From assembly GCF_051014685.1 (NCBI RefSeq), contig NC_135050.1:186001-250000 (forward strand): a DNA stretch of 64,000 bases. The letters are read 5' to 3'. Both the position numbers and the translations under genes were made by a program. The DNA is from Ptiloglossa arizonensis (Eukaryota; Arthropoda; Insecta; Hymenoptera; Colletidae). Of the stretch, positions 43,801-58,250 are shown one piece after another. The notes below the pieces were generated by a model, which saw nothing but the letters and a program-made list of their open reading frames with translations, was not told where the DNA came from and made no database searches. Every line of letters starts with the position of its first letter. The first letter of the stretch is position 1.

Positions 43801-44760
43801 ATTACGTATAACGTAAAACGTATAATGTATCACGTATGCCGTATAACGTATAACGTATAACGTATAACATATGACGAATAACGTATAACGTATAACGTAT
43901 AACGTGTAACGTATAACGTATAACGTATAACGTATAACGTATAACGTATAACGTATAACGTATAACGTATAACGTATAACGTATAACGTATAACGTATAA
44001 CGAATAACGTATAACGTATAACGTATAACGTATAACGTATAACGCTTAACGTATAACGTATAACGTATAACGCATATCCTAGAACGTATACCGTATAACG
44101 TATAATGTATAACGTATAACGAATTACGTATAACGTAAAACGTATAATGTATCACGTATGCCGTATAACGTATAACGTATAACGTATAACGTATAACGTA
44201 TAACGTATAACGTATAACGTATAATGTATAACGTAAAACGTATAACGTATAACGAATAACGTACAACGTACAACGTATAACGTATAACGTATACCGTATA
44301 ACGTATAATGTATAACGTATAACGAATAACGTAAAACGTATAACGTATAACGTATGACGTATAACGTATAACGTATAACGTATAACGAATAACGTATAAT
44401 GTATAACGTATAACGTATAACGTATAACGTATAACGCTTAACGTATAACGTATAACGTATAACGCATATCCTAGAACGTATACCGTATAACGTATAATGT
44501 ATAACGTATAACGAATTGCGTATAACGTAATACGTATAATGTATCACGTATAACGTATAACGTATAACGCTTAACGTATAACGTATAACGTATAACGCAT
44601 ATCCTAGAACGTATACCGTATAACGTATAATGTATAACGTATAACGAATTACGTATAACGTAAAACGTATAATGTATCACGTATGCCGTATAACGTATAA
44701 CGTATAACGTATAACGTATAACGTATAACGTATAACGTATAGCGTATAACGTATAACGTG
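37801..44760. repeat. Satellite zone 8: third partial copy of the S2 block
   Basis: From about 38.14 to 43.9 kb the variant order matches 31.94-37.7 kb at offsets of 6,202 bp and, from about 34.9/41.1 kb, 6,209 bp. Anchors 32761, 35582, 36513, 37409 and 37542 match 38963, 41791, 42722, 43618 and 43751. The anchor at 44073 matches 27742 in copy 1 (16,331 = 10,122 + 6,209) but has no partner in copy 2, so copy 2 lost this end. A further 847-bp (121-unit) repeat places anchors 43618 and 43751 again at 44465 and 44598. Confidence 0.82.
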
Positions 44761-47700
44761 TAACGTATAACGTATAACGTATAACGTATAACGTATAACG
44801 TATAACGTATAACGTATAACGTATAACGTATAGCGTATAACGTGTACCGTATAACGTATAACGCATAACGTATAACGTATAACGTATAACGAATAACGTA
44901 TAACGTATGCCGTATAACGTATAACGTATAACGTATAACGTATAACGTTTAACGTATAACGTATAACGTATAACGCATATCCTAGAACGTATACCGTATA
45001 ACGTATAATGTATAACGTATAACGAATTACGTATAACGTAAAACGTATAATGTATCACGTATGCCGTATAACGTATAACGTATAACGTATAACGTATAAA
45101 GTATAACGTATAGCGTATAACGTATAACGTGTAACGTATAACGTATAACGTATAACGTATAACGTATAACGTATAACGTATAACGTATAACGTATAACGT
45201 ATAACGTATAACGTACAACGTATAACGTATAACGTATAACGTATAACGTATAACGTATAGCGTATAACGTATACCTTATAACGTATAACGCATAACGGAT
45301 AACGTATAATGTATAACGAATAACGTATAACGTACACCGTATAACGTATAACGTATAACGTATAACGTATTACGTACAACGTATAACGTGTAACGTGTAA
45401 CGTATAACGTATAACGAATAACGTATAACGTATAACGTATAACGTATAACGTATAACGTATAACGTATAACGTATAGCGTATAACGTATACCGTATAACG
45501 TATAATGTATAACGTATAACGAATAACGTAAAACGTATAACGTATAATGTATATCGTATAACGTATACCGTATAACGTATAACGTATAACGTATAACGTA
45601 TTACGTACAACGTATAACGTGTAACGTGTAACGTATAACGTATAGCGAATAACGTATAACGTATAACGTATAACGTATAACGTATAACGTATAACGTATA
45701 ACGTATAACGTATAACGTATAACGTATAACGTATAGCGTATAACGTATACCTTATAACGTATAACGCATAACGTATAACGTATAACGTATAACGAATAAC
45801 GTATAACGTATACCGTATAACGTAGAACGTATGACGTATAACGTATAACGCTTAACGTATAACGTATAACGTATAACGCATATCCTAGAACGTATACCGT
45901 ATAACGTATAATGTATAACGTATAACGAATTACGTATAACGTAAAACGTATAATGTATCACGTATGCCGTATAACGTATAACGTATAACGTATAACGTAT
46001 AACGTATAACGTATAACGTATAGCGTATAACGTATAACGTGTAACGTATAACGTATAACGTATAACGTATAACGTATAACGTATAACGTATAACGTATAA
46101 CGTATAACGTATAACGTATAACGTATAACGTATAACGTATAACGTATAACGTATAACGTATAACGTATAACGTATAGCGTATAACGTATACCTTATAACG
46201 TATAACGCATAACGGATAACGTATAATGTATAACGAATAAAGTATAACGTATACCGTATAACGTATAACGTATAACGTATAACGTATTACGTACAACGTA
46301 TAACGTGTAACGTGTAACGTATAACGTATAACGAATAACGTATAACGTATAACGTATAACGTATAACGTATAACGTATAACGTATAACGTATAGCGTATA
46401 ACGTATACCGTATAACGTATAATGTATAACGTATAACGAATAACGTAAAACGTATAACGTATAATGTATATCGTATAACGTATACCGTATAACGTATAAC
46501 GTATAACGTATAACGTATTACGTACAACGTATAACGTGTAACGTGTAACGTATAACGTATAGCGAATAACGTATAACGTATAACGTATAACGTATAACGT
46601 ATAACGTATAACGTATAACGTATAACGTATAACGTATAACGTATAACGTATAACGTATAGCGTATAACGTATACCTTATAACGTATAACGCATAACGTAT
46701 AACGTATAACGTATAACGAATAACGTATAACGTATACCGTATAACGTATAACGTATAACGTATAACGTATAACGCTTAACGTATAACGTATAACGTATAA
46801 CGCATATCCTAGAACGTATACCGTATAACGTATAATGTATAACGTATAACGAATTACGTATAACGTAAAACGTATAATGTATCACGTATGCCGTATAACG
46901 TATAACGTATAACGTATAACGTATAACGTATAACGTATAGCGTATAACGTATAACGTGTAACGTATAACGTATAACGTATAACGTATAACGTATAACGTA
47001 TAACGTATAACGTATAACGTATAACGTATAACGTATAACGAATAACGTATAATGTATAACGTATAACGTATAACGTATAACGTATAACGTATAACGTATT
47101 ACGTACAACGTATAACGTATAACGTATAACGTATAACGTGTAACGTATAATGTATAACGTATAACGAATAACGTAAAACGTATAACGTATAACGTATGAC
47201 GTATAACGTATAACGTATAACGTATAACGAATAACGTATAATGTATAACGTATAACGTATAACGTATAACGTATAACGCTTAACGTATAACGTATAACGT
47301 ATAACGCATATCCTAGAACGTATACCGTATAACGTATAATGTATAACGTATAACGAATTACGTATAACGTAAAACGTATAATGTATCACGTATGCCGTAT
47401 AACGTATAACGCATAACGGATAACGTATAATGTATAACGAATAATGTATAACGTATACCGTATAACGTATAACGTATAACGTATAACGTATTACGTACAA
47501 CGTATAACGTATAACGTATAACGTATAACGTGTAACGTATAACGTATAACGTATAACGTATAACGTATAACGTATAACGTATAACGTATAACGTATAACG
47601 TATAGCGTACAACGTATACCGTATAACGTATAACGCATAACGTATAACGTATAACGTATAACGAATAACGTATAACGTATACCGTATAACGTATAACGTA

Positions 47701-48200
47701 TAACGTATAACGTATAACGTATAACGTATAGCGTATAACGTATACCTTATAACGTATAACGCATAACGGATAACGTATAATGTATAACGAATAATGTATA
47801 ACGTATACCGTATAACGTATAACGTATAACGTATAACGTATTACGTACAACGTATAACGTGTAACGTGTAACGTATAACGTATAACGTATAACGTATAAC
47901 GTATAACGTATAACGTATAACGTATAACGTATAACGTATAACGTATAGCGTATAACGTATACCGTATAACGTATAATGTATAACGCATAACGTATAACGT
48001 ATAACGTATAACGAATAACGTATAACGTATACCGTATAACGTATAACGTATAACGTATAACGTATAACGCTTAACGTATAACGTATAACGTATAACGCAT
48101 ATCCTAGAACGTATACCGTATAACGTATAATGTATAACGTATAACGAATTACGTATAACGTAAAACGTATAATGTATCACGTATGCCGTATGACGTATAA
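44761..48200. repeat. Satellite zone 9: mosaic of A, B and C modules
   Basis: Anchors lie at 44976, 45879, 46803, 47307 and 48098, with C modules before most of them. The stretch 44.84-45.61 kb, beginning with a TGTACCG unit near 44843, recurs at about 52.68-53.46 kb (anchor offset 7,846) and at 62.99-63.76 kb. Around 47.4 kb a module A tail passes directly into a CATAACG/GATAACG series, looking like a junction that has lost the intervening units. Confidence 0.78.
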
Positions 48201-51200
48201 CGTATAACGTATAACGTATAACGTATAACGTATAACGTATAGCGTACAACGTATACCGTATAACGTATAACGCATAACGTATAACGTATAACGTATAACG
48301 AATAACGTATAACGTATACCGTATAACGTATAACGTATAACGTATAACGTATAACGTATAACGTATAGCGTATAACGTATACCTTATAACGTATAACGCA
48401 TAACGGATAACGTATAATGTATAACGAATAATGTATAACGTATACCGTATAACGTATAACGTATAACGTATAACGTATTACGTACAACGTATAACGTGTA
48501 ACGTGTAACGTATAACGTATAACGTATAACGTATAACGTATAACGTATAACGTATAACGTATAACGTATAACGTATAACGTATAGCGTATAACGTATACC
48601 GTATAACGTATAATGTATAACGTATAACGAATAACGTAAAACGTATAACGTATAATGTATATCGTATAACGTATACCGTATAACGTATAACGTATAACGT
48701 ATAACGTATTACGTACAACGTATAACGTGTAACGTGTAACGTATAACGTATAGCGAATAACGTATAACGTATAACGTATAACGTATAACGTATAACGTAT
48801 AACGTATAACGTATAACGTATAACGTATAACGTATAACGTATAACGTATAACGTATAGCGTATAACGTATACCTTATAACGTATAACGCATAACGTATAA
48901 CGTATAACGTATAACGAATAACGTATAACGTATACCGTATAACGTATAACGTATAACGTATAACGCTTAACGTATAACGTATAACGTATAACGCATATCC
49001 TAGAACGTATACCGTATAACGTATAATGTATAACGTATAACGAATTACGTATAACGTAAAACGTATAATGTATCACGTATGCCGTATAACGTATAACGTA
49101 TAACGTATAACGTATAACGTATAACGTATAGCGTATAACGTATAACGTGTAACGTATAACGTATAACGTATAACGTATAACGTATAACGTATAACGTATA
49201 ACGTATAACGTATAACGTATAACGTATAACGTATAACGTATAACGTATAACGTATAACGTATAACGTATAACGTATAACGTATAGCGTATAACGTATACC
49301 TTATAACGTATAACGCATAACGGATAACGTATAACGTATAACGAATAACGTATAACGTATACCGTATAACGTATAACGTATAACGTATAACGTATTACGT
49401 ACAACGTATAACGTGTAACGTGTAACGTATAACGTATAACGAATAACGTATAACGTATAACGTATAACGTATAACGTATAACGTATAACGTATAACGTAT
49501 AGCGTATAACGTATACCGTATAACGTATAATGTATAACGTATAACGAATAACGTAAAACGTATAACGTATAATGTATAACGTATAACGTATAACGTATAA
49601 CGTATAACGTATAACATATAACGTATAACGTATAACGTATAACGTATAACGTATAACGTATAATGTATAACGTAAAACGTATAACGTATAACGAATAACG
49701 TACAACGTACAACGTATAACGTATAACGTATACCGTATAACGTATAATGTATAACGTATAACGAATAACGTAAAACGTATAACGTATAACGTATGACGTA
49801 TAACGTATAACGTATAACGTATAACGAATAACGTATAATGTATAACGTATAACGTATAACGTATAACGTATAACGCTTAACGTATAACGTATAACGTATA
49901 ACGCATATCCTAGAACGTATACCGTATAACGTATAATGTATAACGTATAACGAATTACGTATAACGTAAAACGTATAATGTATCACGTATGCCGTATAAC
50001 GTATAACGTATAACGTATAACGCATAACGTATAACGTATAACGTATAGCGTATAACGTATAACGTGTAACGTATAACGTATAACGTATAACGTATAACGT
50101 ATAACGTATAACGTATAACGCTTAACGTATAACGTATAACGTATAACGCATATCCTAGAACGTATATCGTATAACGTATAATGTATAACGCATAACGAAT
50201 TACGTATAACGAAAAACGTATAATGTATAACGTATGCCGTATAACGTATAACGTATAACGTATAACGTATAGCGTATAACGTATCAGGTATAACAATGAC
50301 GAATAACGTATAACGTATAACGTATAACGTATAACGTGTAACGTATAACGTATAACGTATAACGTATAACGTATAACGTATAACGTATAACGTATAACGA
50401 ATAACGTATAACGTATAACGTATAACGTATAACGTATAACGCTTAACGTATAACGTATAACGTATAACGCATATCCTAGAACGTATACCGTATAACGTAT
50501 AATGTATAACGTATAACGAATTACGTATAACGTAAAACGTATAATGTATCACGTATGCCGTACAACGTATAACGTATAACGTATAACGTATAACGTATAA
50601 CGTATAACGTATAACGTATAGCGTATAACGTATAACGTGTAACGTATAACGTATAACGTATAACGTATAACGTATAACGTATAACGTATAACGTATAACG
50701 TATAGCGTATAACGTATACCGTATAACGTATAACGCATAACGTATAACGTATAACGTATAACGAATAACGTATAACGTATACCGTATAACGTATAACGTA
50801 TAACGTATAACGTATAACGCTTAACGTATAACGTATAACGTATAACGCATATCCTAGAACGTATACCGTATAACGTATAATGTATAACGTATAACGAATT
50901 ACGTATAACGTAAAACGTATAATGTATCACGTATGCCGTATGACGTATAACGTATTACGTATAACGTATAACGTATAACGTATAGCGTATAACGTATAAC
51001 GTGTAACGTATAACGTATAACGTATAACGTATAACGTATAACGTATAACGTATAACGTATAACGTATAACGTATAACGTATAACGTATAACGCATAACGT
51101 ATAACGTATAACGTATAACGTATAACGTATAACGTATAGCGTATAACGTATACCGTATAACGTATAACGCATAACGTATAACGTATAACGTATAACGAAT

Positions 51201-53600
51201 AACGTATAACGTATACCGTATAACGTATAACGTATAACGTATAACGTATAACGCTTAACGTATAACGTATAACGTATAACGCATATCCTAGAACGTATAC
51301 CGTATAACGTATAATGTATAACGTATAACGAATTACGTATAACGTAAAACGTATAATGTATCACGTATGCCGTATAACGTATAACGTATAACGTATAACG
51401 TATAACGTATAACGTATAGCGTATAACGTATAACGTGTAACGTATAACGTATAACGTATAACGTATAACGTATAACGTATAACGTAAAACGTATAATGTA
51501 TCACGTATGCCGTATAACGTATAACGTATAACGTATAACGTATAACGTATAACGTATAGCGTATAACGTATAACGTGTAACGTATAACGTATAACGTATA
51601 ACGTATAACGTATAACGTATAACGTATAACGTATAACGTATAACGTATAACGTATAACGTATAACGTATAACGTATAACGTATAACGTATAGCGTATAAC
51701 GTATACCTTATAACGTATAACGCATAACGGATAACGTATAATGTATAACGAATAATGTATAACGTATACCGTATAACGTATAACGTATAACGTATAACGT
51801 ATTACGTACAACGTATAACGTGTAACGTGTAACGTATAACGTATAACGAATAACGTATAACGTATAACGTATAACGTATAACGTATAACGTATAACGTAT
51901 AACGTATAACGTATAACGTATAACGTATAGCGTATAACGTATACCGTATAACGTATAATGTATAACGTATAACGAATAACGTAAAACGTATAACGTATAA
52001 TGTATACCGTATAACGTATAACTTATAACGTATAACGTATTACGTACAACGTATAACGTGTAACGTGTAACGTATAACGTATAGCGAATAACGTATAACG
52101 TATAACGTATAACGTAAAACGTATAACGTATAACGTATAACGTATAACGTATAACGTATAACGTATAACGTATAACGTATAACGTATAACGTATAACGTA
52201 TAACGTATAGCGTATAACGTATACCTTATAACGTATAACGCATAACGTATAACGTATAACGTATAACGAATAACGTATAACGTATACCGTATAACGTATA
52301 ACGTATAACGTATAACGTATAACGCTTAACGTATAACGTATAACGTATAACGCATATCCTAGAACGTATACCGTATAACGTATAATGTATAACGTATAAC
52401 GAATTACGTATAACGTAAAACGTATAATGTATCACGTATGCCGTATAACGTATAACGTATAACGTATAACGTATAACGTATAACGTATAGCGTATAACGT
52501 AAAACGTGTAACGTATAACGTATAACGTATAACGTATAACGTATAACGTATAACGTATAACGTATAACGTATAACGTATAACGTATAACGTATAACGTAT
52601 AACGTATAACGTATAACGTATAACGTATAACGTATAACGTATAACGTATAACGTATAACGTATAACGTATAGCGTATAACGTGTACCGTATAACGTATAA
52701 CGCATAACGTATAACGTATAACGTATAACGAATAACGTATAACGTATGCCGTATAACGTATAACGTATAACGTAAAACGTATAACGTATAACGCTTAACG
52801 TATAACGTATAACGTATAACGCATATCCTAAAACGTATACCGTATAACGTATAATGTATAACGTATAACGAATTACGTATAACGTAAAACGTATAATGTA
52901 TCACGTATGCCGTATAACGTATAACGTATAACGTATAACGTATAAAGTATAACGTATAGCGTATAACGTATAACGTGTAACGTATAACGTATAACGTATA
53001 ACGTATAACGTATAACGTATAACGTATAACGTATAACGTATAACGTATAACGTATAACGTACAACGTATAACGTATAACGTATAACGTATAACGTATAAC
53101 GTATAGCGTATAACGTATACCTTATAACGTATAACGCATAACGGATAACGTATAATGTATAACGAATAACGTATAACGTACACCGTATAACGTATAACGT
53201 ATAACGTATAACGTATTACGTACAACGTATAACGTGTAACGTGTAACGTATAACGTATAACGAATAACGTATAACGTATAACGTATAACGTATAACGTAT
53301 AACGTATAACGTATAACGTATAGCGTATAACGTATACCGTATAACGTATAATGTATAACGTATAACGAATAACGTAAAACGTATAACGTATAATGTATAT
53401 CGTATAACGTATACCGTATAACGTATAACGTATAACGTATAACGTATTACGTACAACGTATAACGTGTAACGTGTAACGTATAACGTATAGCGAATAACG
53501 TATAACGTATAACGTATAACGTATAACGTATAACGTATAACGTATAACGTATAACGTATAACGTATAACGTATAACGTATAACGTATAACGTATAACGTA
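48201..53600. repeat. Satellite zone 10: segmental duplication S3, copy 1 (partner at 58251-63900)
   Basis: Landmarks match the end of the window. Anchors 48994, 49904, 50149, 50848 and 51282 recur at 59059, 59969, 60214, 60913 and 61347 (offset 10,065), and 52353 and 52822 recur at 62656 and 63125 (offset 10,303). The 238-bp difference (34 units) arises between about 51.8 and 52.3 kb. Near 50470/60528 the copies differ by one unit that is compensated shortly afterwards. The offsets are one less than a multiple of 7 because one 6-bp unit lies between the copies. Confidence 0.85.
50282..50308. repeat. Register shift 1: a 6-bp unit in the heptamer array
   Basis: Units run TATCAGG (50282-50288), TATAACA (50289-50295), ATGACG (50296-50301, six bases), then AATAACG. 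The CpG phase changes here from 6 mod 7 to 5 mod 7. TATCAGG also lacks the CpG. Compared with the cassette at 27532-27552, the short unit is TATGACG without its first T. Confidence 0.93.
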
Positions 53601-56600
53601 TAGCGTATAACGTAAAACGTGTAACGTATAACGTATAACGTATAACGTATAACGTATAACGTATAATGTATCACGTATGCCGTATAACGTATGACGTATA
53701 ACGTATAACGTATAACGTATAACGTATAACGTATAGCGTATAACGTATACCGTATAACGTATAACGCATAACGTATAACGTATAACGTATAACGAATAAC
53801 GTATAACGTATACCGTATAACGTATAACGTATAACGTATAACGTATAACGCTTAACGTATAACGTATAACGTGTAACGTGTAACGTATAACGTATAACGT
53901 ACACCGTATAACGTATAATGTATAACGTATAACGAATTACGTATAACGTAAAACGTATAATGTATCACATATGTCGTACAACGTATAACGTATAACGTAT
54001 AACGTATAACGTATAACGTATAACGTATAGCGTATAACGTATACCGTATAATGTATAATGTATAACGTATAACGAATAACGTAAAACGTATAACGTATAA
54101 TGTATAACGTATAACGTATAACGTATAACGTATGACTTATAACTTATAACGTCTAACGTATAACGTATAGCGTATAACGTATAACGTGCAACGTATAACG
54201 TATAACGAATAACGTATAACGTATAACGTATACCGTATAACGTATAACGTATAACGTATAACGTATTACGTACAACGTATAACGTGTAACGTGTAACGTA
54301 TAACGTATAGCGAATAACGTATAACGTACAACGTATAACGTATAACGTATAACGTATAACGAATAACGTATAACGTATAACGTATAACGTATAACGTATA
54401 ACGTATAGCGTATAACGTATACCGTATAACGTATAACGCATAACGTATAACGTATAACGTATAACGAATAACGTATAACGTATACCGTATAACGTATAAC
54501 GTATAACGTATAACGTATAACGCTTAACGTATAACGTATAACGTATAACGCATATCCTAGAACGTATACCGTATAACGTATAATGTATAACGTATAACGA
54601 ATTACGTATAACGTAAAACGTATAATGTATCACGTATGCCGTATAACGTATAACGTATAACGTATAACGTATAACGTATAACGTATAACGTATAGCGTAT
54701 AACGTATAACGTGTAACGTATAACGTATAACGTATAACGTATAACGTATAACGTATAACGTATAACGTATAACGTCTAACGTATAACGTATAACGTATAA
54801 CGTATAACGTATAACGTATAACGTATAACGTATAGCGTATAACGTATACGTTATAACGTATAACGCATAACGGATAACGTATAATGTATAACGAATAACG
54901 TATAACGTATACCGTATAACGTATAACGTATAACGTATAACGTATTACGTACAACGTATAACGTGTAACGTGTAACGTATAACGTATAACGAATAACGTA
55001 TAACGTATAACGTATAACGTATAACGTATAACGTATAACGTATAACGTATAGCGTATAACGTATACCGTATAACGTATAATGTATAACGTATAACGAATA
55101 ACGTAAAACGTATAACGTATAATGTATAACGTATAACGTATACCGTATAACGTATAACGTATAACGTATAACGTATTACGTACAACGTATAACGTGTAAC
55201 GTGTAACGTATAACGTATAGCGAATAACGTATAACGTATAACGTATAACGTATAACGTATAACGTATAACGTATAACGTATAACGTATAACGTATAACGT
55301 ATAACGTATAACGTATAACGTATAACGTATAACGTATAACGTATAGCGTATAACGTATACCTTATAACGTATAACGCATAACGTATAACGTATAACGTAT
55401 AACGAATAACGTATAACGTATACCGTATAACGTATAACGTATAACGTATAACGTATAACGCTTAACGTATAACGTATAACGTATAACGCATATCCTAGAA
55501 CGTATACCGTATAACGTATAATGTATAACGTATAACGAATTACGTATAACGTAAAACGTATAATGTATCACGTATGCCGTATAACGTATAACGTATAACG
55601 TATAACGTATAACGTATAACGTATAGCGTATAACGTAAAACGTGTAACGTATAACGTATAACGTATAACGTATAACGTATAACGTATAACGTATAACGTA
55701 TAACGTATAACGTATAACGTATAACGTATAACGTATAACGTATAGCGTATAACGTATACCCTATAACGTATAACGCATAACGTATAACGTATAACGTATA
55801 ACGAATAACGTATAACGTATACCGTATAACGTATAACGTATAACGTATAACGTATAACGTATAACGTATAACGCTTAACGTATAACGTATAACGTATAAC
55901 GCATATCCTAGAACGTATACCGTATAACGTATAATGTATAACGTATAACGAATTACGTATAACGTAAAACGTATAATGTATCACGTATGCCGTATAACGT
56001 ATAACGTATAACGTATAACGTATAACGTATAACGTATAACGTATAGCGTATAACGTACAACGTGTAACGTATAACGTATAACGTATAACGTATAACGTAT
56101 AACGTATAACGTATAACGTATAACGTATAACGTATAACGTATAACGTATAACGTATAACGTATAACGTATAACGTATAACGTATAACGTATAACGTATAG
56201 CGTATAACGTATACCTTATAACGTATAACGCATAACGGATAACGTATAATGTATAACGAATAACGTATAACGTATACCGTATAACGTATAACGTATAACG
56301 TATAACGTATTACGTACAACGTATAACGTGTAACGTGTAACGTATAACGTATAGCGAATAACGTATAACGTATAACGTATAACGTATAATGTATAACGAA
56401 TAACGTATAACGTATACCGTATAACGTATAACGTATAACGTATAACGTATAACGTATAGCGTATAACGTACAACGTGTAACGTATAACGTATAACGTATA
56501 GCGTATAACGTACAACGTGTAACGTATAACGTATAACGTATAACGTATAACGTATAACGTATAACGTATAACGTATAGCGTATAACGTATACCGTATAAC

Positions 56601-58250
56601 GTATAATGTATAACGTATAACGAATAACGTAAAACGTATAACGTATAATGTATATCGTATAACGTATACCGTATAACGTATAACGTATAACGTATAACGT
56701 ATTACGTACAACGTATAACGTGTAACGTGTAACGTATAACGTATAGCGAATAACGTATAACGTATAACGTATAACGTATAACGTATAACGTATAACGTAT
56801 AACGTATAACGTATAACGTATAACGTATAACGTATAACGTATAACGTATAGCGTATAACGTATACCTTATAACGTATAACGCATAACGTATAACGTATAA
56901 CGTATAACGAATAACGTATAACGTATAACGTATACCGTATAACGTATAACGTATAACGTATAACGTATAACGCTTAACGTATAACGTATAACGTATAACG
57001 CATATCCTAGAACGTATACCGTATAACGTATAATGTATAACGTATAACGAATTACGTATAACATAAAACGTATAATGTATCACGTATGCCGTATAACGTA
57101 TAACGTATAACGTATAACGTATAACGTATAACGTATAGCGTATAACGTATAACGTGTAACGTATAACGTATAACGTATAACGTATAACGTATAACGTATA
57201 ACGTATAACGTATAACGTATAACGTATAACGTATAACGTATAACGTATAACGTATAACGTATAACGTATAACGTATAACGTATAACGTATAACGTATAAC
57301 GTATAACGTATAGCGTATAACGTATACCGTATAACGTATAGTGTATAACGTATAACGAATAACGTAAAACGTATAACGTATAATGTATAACGTATAACGT
57401 ATAACGTATAACGTATAACGTATAACATATAACGTATAACGTATAACGTATAACGTATAACGTATAACGTATAATGTATAACGTAAAACGTATAACGTAT
57501 AACGAATAACGTACAACGTACAACGTATAACGTATAACGTATACCGTATAACGTATAATGTATAACGTATAACGAATAACGTAAAACGTATAACGTATAA
57601 CGTATGACGTATAACGTATAACGTATAACGTATAACGTATAACGTATAACGTATAACGTATAACGTATAACGTATAACGTATAACGTATAACGTATAGCG
57701 TATAACGTATACCGTATAACGTATAGTGTATAACGTATAACGAATAACGTAAAACGTATAACGTATAACGTATAACGTATAACGTATAACGTATAACGCT
57801 TAACGTATAACGTATAACGTATAACGCATATCCTAGAACGTATACCGTATAACGTATAATGTATAACGTATAACGAATTACGTATAACGTAAAACGTATA
57901 ATGTATCACGTATGCCGTATAACGTATAACGTATAACGTATAACGCATAACGTATAACGTATAACGTATAGCGTATAACGTATAACGTGTAACGTATAAC
58001 GTATAACGTATAACGTATAACGTATAACGTATAACGTATAACGCTTAACGTATAACGTATAACGTATAACGCATATCCTAGAACGTATATCGTATAACGT
58101 ATAATGTATAACGCATAACGAATTACGTATAACGAAAAACGTATAATGTATCACGTATGCCGTACAACGTATAACGTATAACGTATAACGTATAACGTAT
58201 AACGTATAACGTATAACGTATAGCGTATAACGTATAACGTGTAACGTATA
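53601..58250. repeat. Satellite zone 11: mosaic including a copy of 41.3-42.8 kb
   Basis: From about 53.88 to 55.5 kb the units match 41.27-42.75 kb: the TATCACA pair 41353/53966, the TATGACT doublet 41511/54131, and anchors 41791/54551 and 42722/55489. The offset rises from 12,613 to 12,760-12,767, that is by 147-154 bp (21-22 units). At about 53.85-53.88 kb a module A start (CTTAACG) passes into TGTAACG pairs without reaching CATATCC, a likely junction. Further anchors are at 55902, 57001, 57827 and 58072. The stretch 57.3-57.6 kb resembles 49.5-49.8 kb. Confidence 0.78.
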
